A stretch of DNA of 25,301 nt from an uncultured Atopobium sp. (GTDB lineage Bacteria > Actinomycetota > Coriobacteriia > Coriobacteriales > Atopobiaceae): NCBI GenBank assembly GCA_916720465.1, contig CAKARF010000006.1:1-25301 (forward strand), read 5' to 3'. A program made the position numbers and the translations under genes. Shown piece after piece: positions 22,629 through 25,301 of this stretch. Numbering within the stretch: position 1 is the first letter of the stretch; the number at the start of each line of letters is the position of its first letter. The notes below the pieces were generated by a model that saw only the letters and a list, made by a program, of their open reading frames with translations, did not search any database and was not told where the DNA came from.

Positions 22629-23424
22629 CTTCGAAGTCACCTCCAGCAACAACAGCAGGAGCAGCATTCTTCATCTTGGTCTGGAGCTGGTAATCCCAGA
22701 ATGCGATACCAAAGCCAATGAGAGCAAGAAGCAGAAGTGCTGGACCAGAGAGCTCAGGAATGCTGATAAATACGATTGCAGCTGCAAAGCCCATGAGGAA
22801 GAAGCCCCAGAGCTCGCGAGAAACCATAACCTTCAGCAGGATTGCAAAGCCGACGAAGCGCATCATGCCACCGGCGACGGAAAGTGCATTCATGAGCCAC
22901 TTTGGAATTGCAGTGGTGATCTGAGTGCCAAATGCAGCACCACCCAGGAAGAACAGGGTAACAATGACACCAAAGAAAAGACCAAGGGCAGCCATTGCGC
23001 CGTAGTTAATACGAGCAATTCCCTTAGGATCTGCCTTCTCGGCGTATGCATCAGCAGTTGCCATTACGGGGGACATAATGGTAAAGATGATGGTTACTGC
23101 ATACTGGCCAAGCAGGGAGAATGGAATTGCTGCAGCTACAGCAGCCATTGGCTCAAGCTTAGTAGTGATTGCAAAGACTGCAGACATAATGCCGCCGATA
23201 ACAGCATTAGGTGGCTGTGCACCACCAACAGGCATGTTACCGATGGTCATAAGCTGATAGGTACCACCAACAATGAGACCAGTCTGAACGTCACCAAGAA
23301 TCAAACCAACCAAAAAACCAGTTACGATTGGCTGGTAAAGAGACTCGAGGAAACTAAACTGATCGATGCCAGCGATAAACGCAACGATGAAAATTAATAA
23401 CACCTGAATAGGGCTAACATCCAT
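22618..23424 (-). CDS. PTS mannose-family EIIC component
   Basis: The substrate-translocating EIIC subunit, 268 aa, highly hydrophobic, with about seven or eight membrane segments. GIDQFSFLESLYQPIVTGFLVGLILGDVQTGLIVGGTYQL (about 19-59) and GNMPVGGAQPPNAVIGGI (about 61-78) are typical of the GalNAc/sorbose branch of the mannose family. The ATG at 23424 has GGAGGAG six bases upstream; an in-frame start at 23451 lacks a site. A gap of 138 bases containing small hairpins separates it from EIIB. The last 11 bases overlap EIID. Confidence 0.93.
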   Translation of the reverse strand: MDVSPIQVLLIFIVAFIAGIDQFSFLESLYQPIVTGFLVGLILGDVQTGLIVGGTYQLMTIGNMPVGGAQPPNAVIGGIMSAVFAITTKLEPMAAVAAAIPFSLLGQYAVTIIFTIMSPVMATADAYAEKADPKGIARINYGAMAALGLFFGVIVTLFFLGGAAFGTQITTAIPKWLMNALSVAGGMMRFVGFAILLKVMVSRELWGFFLMGFAAAIVFISIPELSGPALLLLALIGFGIAFWDYQLQTKMKNAAPAVVAGGDFEDGI

Positions 23425-23510
23425 CTTAACTCCTCCTTTCAAACACACCATAACTACCGATGACGATGATCGGCAGACTATCCGAATACCTTTGCCAACC
23501 TGCTAGAAAC

Positions 23511-23526
23511 GTTGCACCATTGCAAC
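23511..23526 (-). repeat. Small hairpin in the EIIB-EIIC intercistronic gap
   Basis: The arms GTTGCA (23511-23516) and TGCAAC (23521-23526) flank a 4-base loop. A second dyad, CCGAT/ATCGG, lies at 23457-23473. The gap between EIIB and EIIC (23425-23562) has no ORF. No T-run follows the hairpin on the transcribed strand, so RNA processing or stability is more likely than termination. Confidence 0.4.
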
Positions 23527-23562
23527 TTTTTGTCATCTCTACCAGGAAGTTGCGCGCAAAAC

Positions 23563-24045
23563 TTACTCGAATAGCTTTGAGATATCCTCGACCGGGGTCG
23601 TAGGAACACGCCTAATCTCTAGAGTCACCCCCAATTCCTGAAGCTCACGGAAGGCAGCGACGTCCTTATCGTCTACCGCCACACTTGTGGCGACCTGTCG
23701 CTTTCCCTCAGCCATGTGCATATTGCCGATGTTCACTTTTTTGATAGGAACACCGCCCTTGACCAGAGTGAGGACATCCTCTGGATTCTCGGCAACTAAG
23801 AAAATGTGCTGGCTTTCAGAAGCCTTGTGAATAACATCGATAGTTTTCTGAAGCGTAAAGTACCTGGTTGCAACGCCGCTAGGAGCTGCCATGTCCATAA
23901 GACCCTGACGCATTTTATTTCCTGCAACCTCGTCATTAGCAACAAGGATGAGGTTTGTACCAAGGGTGCCGTTCCACTGAGTAGCAACCTGGCCGTGAAT
24001 CAAACGATTATCGATTCGAGCAAGCTTGATATCTGGTTCTCCCAT
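23563..24045 (-). CDS. PTS mannose-family EIIB component
   Basis: The cytoplasmic EIIB phosphocarrier, 160 aa, which takes phosphate from EIIA and passes it to the sugar. The active-site histidine is His17 in RIDNRLIHGQVATQW, the hallmark of the mannose/sorbose family. The rest of the domain follows family length. The ATG at 24045, seven bases after GGAG, is preferred over an in-frame start at 24072. The gene is separated from the YajC-like gene by 95 bases containing hairpins. It encodes EIIB as a protein separate from EIIA, unlike the fused ManX type. Confidence 0.95.
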   Translation of the reverse strand: MGEPDIKLARIDNRLIHGQVATQWNGTLGTNLILVANDEVAGNKMRQGLMDMAAPSGVATRYFTLQKTIDVIHKASESQHIFLVAENPEDVLTLVKGGVPIKKVNIGNMHMAEGKRQVATSVAVDDKDVAAFRELQELGVTLEIRRVPTTPVEDISKLFE

Positions 24046-24064
24046 AACAAGTTCTCCTCTCTTT

Positions 24065-24104
24065 GCACGCATATTTGTACGTGCTATCTGCGATTCTCAT
24101 CGCA
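24065..24104 (-). repeat. Hairpin cluster in the yajC-EIIB intercistronic gap
   Basis: TGCGAT/ATCGCA (24089-24104) closes a loop that reads GAGA on the minus strand, again a GNRA tetraloop. Beside it GCACG/CGTGC (24065-24084) forms a second dyad. The whole gap (24046-24140) has no ORF. These hairpins could mark an mRNA processing or protection site within the operon. Confidence 0.4.
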
Positions 24105-24140
24105 CTACTCGCAACTTGCGCTGCGTGTTTTACTGCAAAT

Positions 24141-24431
24141 TTATTTATTGTTGGAAACGTTGATTAGAGCCCAACGATCCAGCGTGATAACCACATTTGG
24201 AGCAAACTCAACATCTACTGTTTCTTTTTTGACGTCTTTTACTACGCCATACATTCCGTTGTTGGTCTTAACCTTCTGACCAGCATGAAGATTCTTCAGA
24301 AACTCTGAAGTTGTTCCCGCCTTTTTAGAAGAGGCTCTCCAAACAAAGAAGGAATAAACAAGGCCCAAAATTACCAAGAACGCGAGAAGAACAATGGATG
24401 AAGCAAGAATGTTCTCTGCTAGATTTGCCAT
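24141..24431 (-). CDS. YajC-like small membrane protein in a PTS operon
   Basis: A 96-aa protein with one N-terminal membrane helix (about 9-31) followed by a small soluble domain containing the YajC-type segment LHAGQKVKTNNGMYGVVKDVKKETVDVEFAPN. YajC is an accessory subunit of the SecDF translocase complex, normally encoded near secD/secF or tgt. Here it sits between the EIIA and EIIB genes. From memory, similar YajC-like genes occur in some streptococcal mannose-family PTS loci, so it may have a PTS-linked role rather than a general secretion role. The ATG at 24431 lies six bases after GGAG; the ATG two codons earlier overlaps that site. Confidence 0.85.
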   Translation of the reverse strand: MANLAENILASSIVLLAFLVILGLVYSFFVWRASSKKAGTTSEFLKNLHAGQKVKTNNGMYGVVKDVKKETVDVEFAPNVVITLDRWALINVSNNK

Positions 24432-24464
24432 GTACATCTCCTTAACTCAACAACAAAACGCTAC

Positions 24465-24905
24465 TTAAATACCATCGTCACCGAAGATGTCATCTTCTGG
24501 CTCAACCTCAAGCTCAAGACGCTTATGAACAACTCCCTGGCTACCAGCTAAAACAGCAGTCTCAACCAACTCTTCAAGAGAGGTGTCTGCCATGCGGCTT
24601 CCAAGTGTTTCAAGAAGCATAGGAAGGTTTGTGCCTGTAACAACTTCTACGTTTGAATAGTTCTGGGCAATTATCATTGCCTGATTAAAAGGCGTTCCAC
24701 CAAGAAGGTCGCAAAAAACCAGTACGCCATCAGTAGTGTCAAGAAGATCGGAAATTGTTGCAGAAAGAGTTTCTGGGTATGTTGCAGCACCGGCTTCAAT
24801 AAAAGGAACGGGAACAAAAGCTTCTTGCTCACCAGCAATCATCTTTAAAGCATCAGCAAGTCCGTTTGCAAACGTTCCATGACCAGTTAAAACGCAACCT
24901 ACCAT
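24465..24905 (-). CDS. PTS mannose-family EIIA component
   Basis: The cytoplasmic EIIA phosphocarrier, 146 aa, accepting phosphate from HPr on His9 (LTGHGTFANG). FCDLLGGTPFNQA (about 64-76) is the second family signature. The C-terminus is strongly acidic (EPEDDIFGDDGI). The ATG at 24905 has AAAGGAG upstream. It is the first gene of the PTS operon, downstream of a 396-base control region, and 33 bases precede the YajC-like gene. Confidence 0.95.
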   Translation of the reverse strand: MVGCVLTGHGTFANGLADALKMIAGEQEAFVPVPFIEAGAATYPETLSATISDLLDTTDGVLVFCDLLGGTPFNQAMIIAQNYSNVEVVTGTNLPMLLETLGSRMADTSLEELVETAVLAGSQGVVHKRLELEVEPEDDIFGDDGI

Positions 24906-24984
24906 GTCAAACTCCTTTCAAAGAGTTGGAAACTATCTGGAGAGCTACACGGAAAACTAGGGGGTGTTGAAGCTTCTCTCTAAG

Positions 24985-24996
24985 TGGTAGATACCA
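24985..24996. promoter_or_regulatory. Dre-like GntR operator upstream of the PTS operon
   Basis: TGGTAGATACCA is a perfect palindrome with 5-base arms (TGGTA/TACCA) and a 2-base centre. It resembles the DasR/NagR-type sites (TGGTCTAGACCA) used by GntR regulators with UTRA domains. It lies about 80 bases upstream of the EIIA start and about 10 bases downstream of the predicted transcription start, a position suited to repression. Confidence 0.6.
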
Positions 24997-25013
24997 GATA
25001 ACAACCTAACATA

Positions 25014-25019
25014 AGTATA
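25014..25019 (-). promoter_or_regulatory. Candidate -10 box of the PTS operon
   Basis: TATACT on the minus strand matches the -10 consensus at five of six positions. No recognisable -35 lies 16 to 18 bases upstream (ACATCT at 17 bases), so an activator may be needed, or this call may be wrong. The dre-like operator lies just downstream. Confidence 0.4.
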
Positions 25020-25039
25020 GTCTAGTGAGCATCTTGAGA

Positions 25040-25053
25040 TGTGTACGTTAACA
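25040..25053. promoter_or_regulatory. Possible catabolite-responsive (cre-like) element
   Basis: TGTGTACGTTAACA agrees with the CcpA cre consensus at 12 of 14 positions by my count, as does TGAGAACGTTTCCT at 25152-25165. The first overlaps the expected -35 position. CcpA's presence in this organism is not shown here, and short degenerate motifs of this kind arise by chance in A+T-rich DNA. Confidence 0.25.
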
Positions 25054-25057
25054 ATCG

Positions 25058-25093
25058 CCGGTTTAACGGTACTATTTTTACCGTAAACGGTAC
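25058..25093. repeat. Two tandem palindromic elements sharing AACGGTAC
   Basis: TACCGTAAACGGTA (25079-25092) is a near-perfect palindrome with 6-base arms. A related, less symmetric element, CCGGTTTAACGG, lies at 25058-25069. Both end in AACGGTAC (25065-25072 and 25086-25093), exactly 21 bases apart, and the dyad centres are about 22 bases apart: two helical turns. This suggests cooperative binding of a dimeric regulator upstream of the PTS promoter. The regulator is unknown. Confidence 0.5.
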
Positions 25094-25301
25094 GACCATT
25101 ATTATTTTCACAGGTAGATATATGAATAAATTGTGATGATGCACTAAAAAGTGAGAACGTTTCCTGAAAAATTAGAAATTCTTATAACGCACCTTTATAC
25201 GTAATAAATGTAGTAAACAACCCTAAAATCCTGCTCAAATATGGCAAGAAAATAAAATTGGTATTAAGAAATTATGTACTGGTATCTTTTTTTAGAACAT
25301 C

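Larger units (their letters stand above)
24906..25301. other. Control region upstream of the PTS operon
   Basis: A stretch of 396 A+T-rich bases with no convincing gene on either strand. It contains the dre-like operator, the -10 candidate, the tandem palindromes and two cre-like sequences listed separately. From 25170 to the window edge I see nothing but A/T-rich sequence. A divergent gene could begin beyond the edge. Confidence 0.55.

Noticed and set aside
21528..22721. A 397-codon open frame on the plus strand opposite EIID and the end of EIIC
   Set aside because: It lies fully antisense to well-recognised PTS genes, has no ribosome-binding site or recognisable domain, and its composition is what the mirror of a biased coding strand gives.
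23511..23530. Hairpin followed by TTTTT on the plus strand
   Set aside because: It would act as a plus-strand terminator, but no plus-strand gene or promoter was found upstream, so I treat it only as an intercistronic hairpin of the minus-strand operon.
1..25301. tRNA or rRNA genes, CRISPR arrays, insertion sequences, phage genes or toxin-antitoxin pairs
   Set aside because: I looked for cloverleaf-like segments, regular repeat-spacer patterns, transposase motifs and small paired ORFs on both strands and saw none that could be supported.

Overview
The window (about 46-47% G+C by eye) reads as chromosomal DNA from a Gram-positive anaerobe of the class Coriobacteriia, most likely the Atopobiaceae (Atopobium/Lancefieldella-like). 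This is inferred from the gene content: a glgB-glgP-glgC-glgD-glgA operon with a GlgD subunit, a Phe T-box leader, a mannose-family PTS and Firmicutes-type protein signatures, together with moderate G+C. No database search was possible. Every convincing gene lies on the minus strand, so transcription runs from high to low coordinates. No tRNA, rRNA, CRISPR array, insertion sequence or prophage was seen.

In transcription order (right to left): (1) 24906-25301 is a control region with a dre-like operator (TGGTA-N2-TACCA), two tandem palindromes about 22 bp apart and a -10-like box. (2) 20765-24905 is an amino-sugar PTS operon: EIIA, a YajC-like protein, EIIB, EIIC, EIID, then a strong intrinsic terminator placed directly before a GntR/UTRA regulator, followed by an AgaS-type sugar-phosphate isomerase/deaminase and NagA. 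The probable pathway is uptake of an N-acetylhexosamine as its 6-phosphate, deacetylation by NagA and deamination/isomerisation by AgaS, with repression by the GntR protein. (3) 17222-18314 holds a DUF3290/DUF421 membrane-protein pair. (4) 14194-16896 is a zinc-type ABC importer (lipoprotein, ATPase, permease). It is preceded by a 325-nt leader with two promoter candidates, two hairpins and a possible 9-codon ORF. The binding protein and, unusually, the ATPase carry His-rich segments. (5) 13922-14183 is a tRNA-Phe T-box riboswitch with specifier UUC, controlling pheS-pheT. Downstream follow a zinc-phospholipase-C-like small ORF and an iron-type alcohol/glycerol dehydrogenase, ending in a strong terminator at 8187-8219. 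(6) 1-7971 is a glycogen operon with very tight or overlapping gene junctions: branching enzyme, phosphorylase, ADP-glucose pyrophosphorylase GlgC, its partner GlgD and glycogen synthase, which is cut by the window edge.

I did not find a clearly new multi-gene system. The observations that most merit follow-up are: the structured znuA leader; the His/Cys-rich tail on the zinc-transporter ATPase; a glycogen branching enzyme lacking the usual GH13 region-I histidine; the terminator that separates PTS genes from their regulator; and the palindrome array upstream of the PTS operon.
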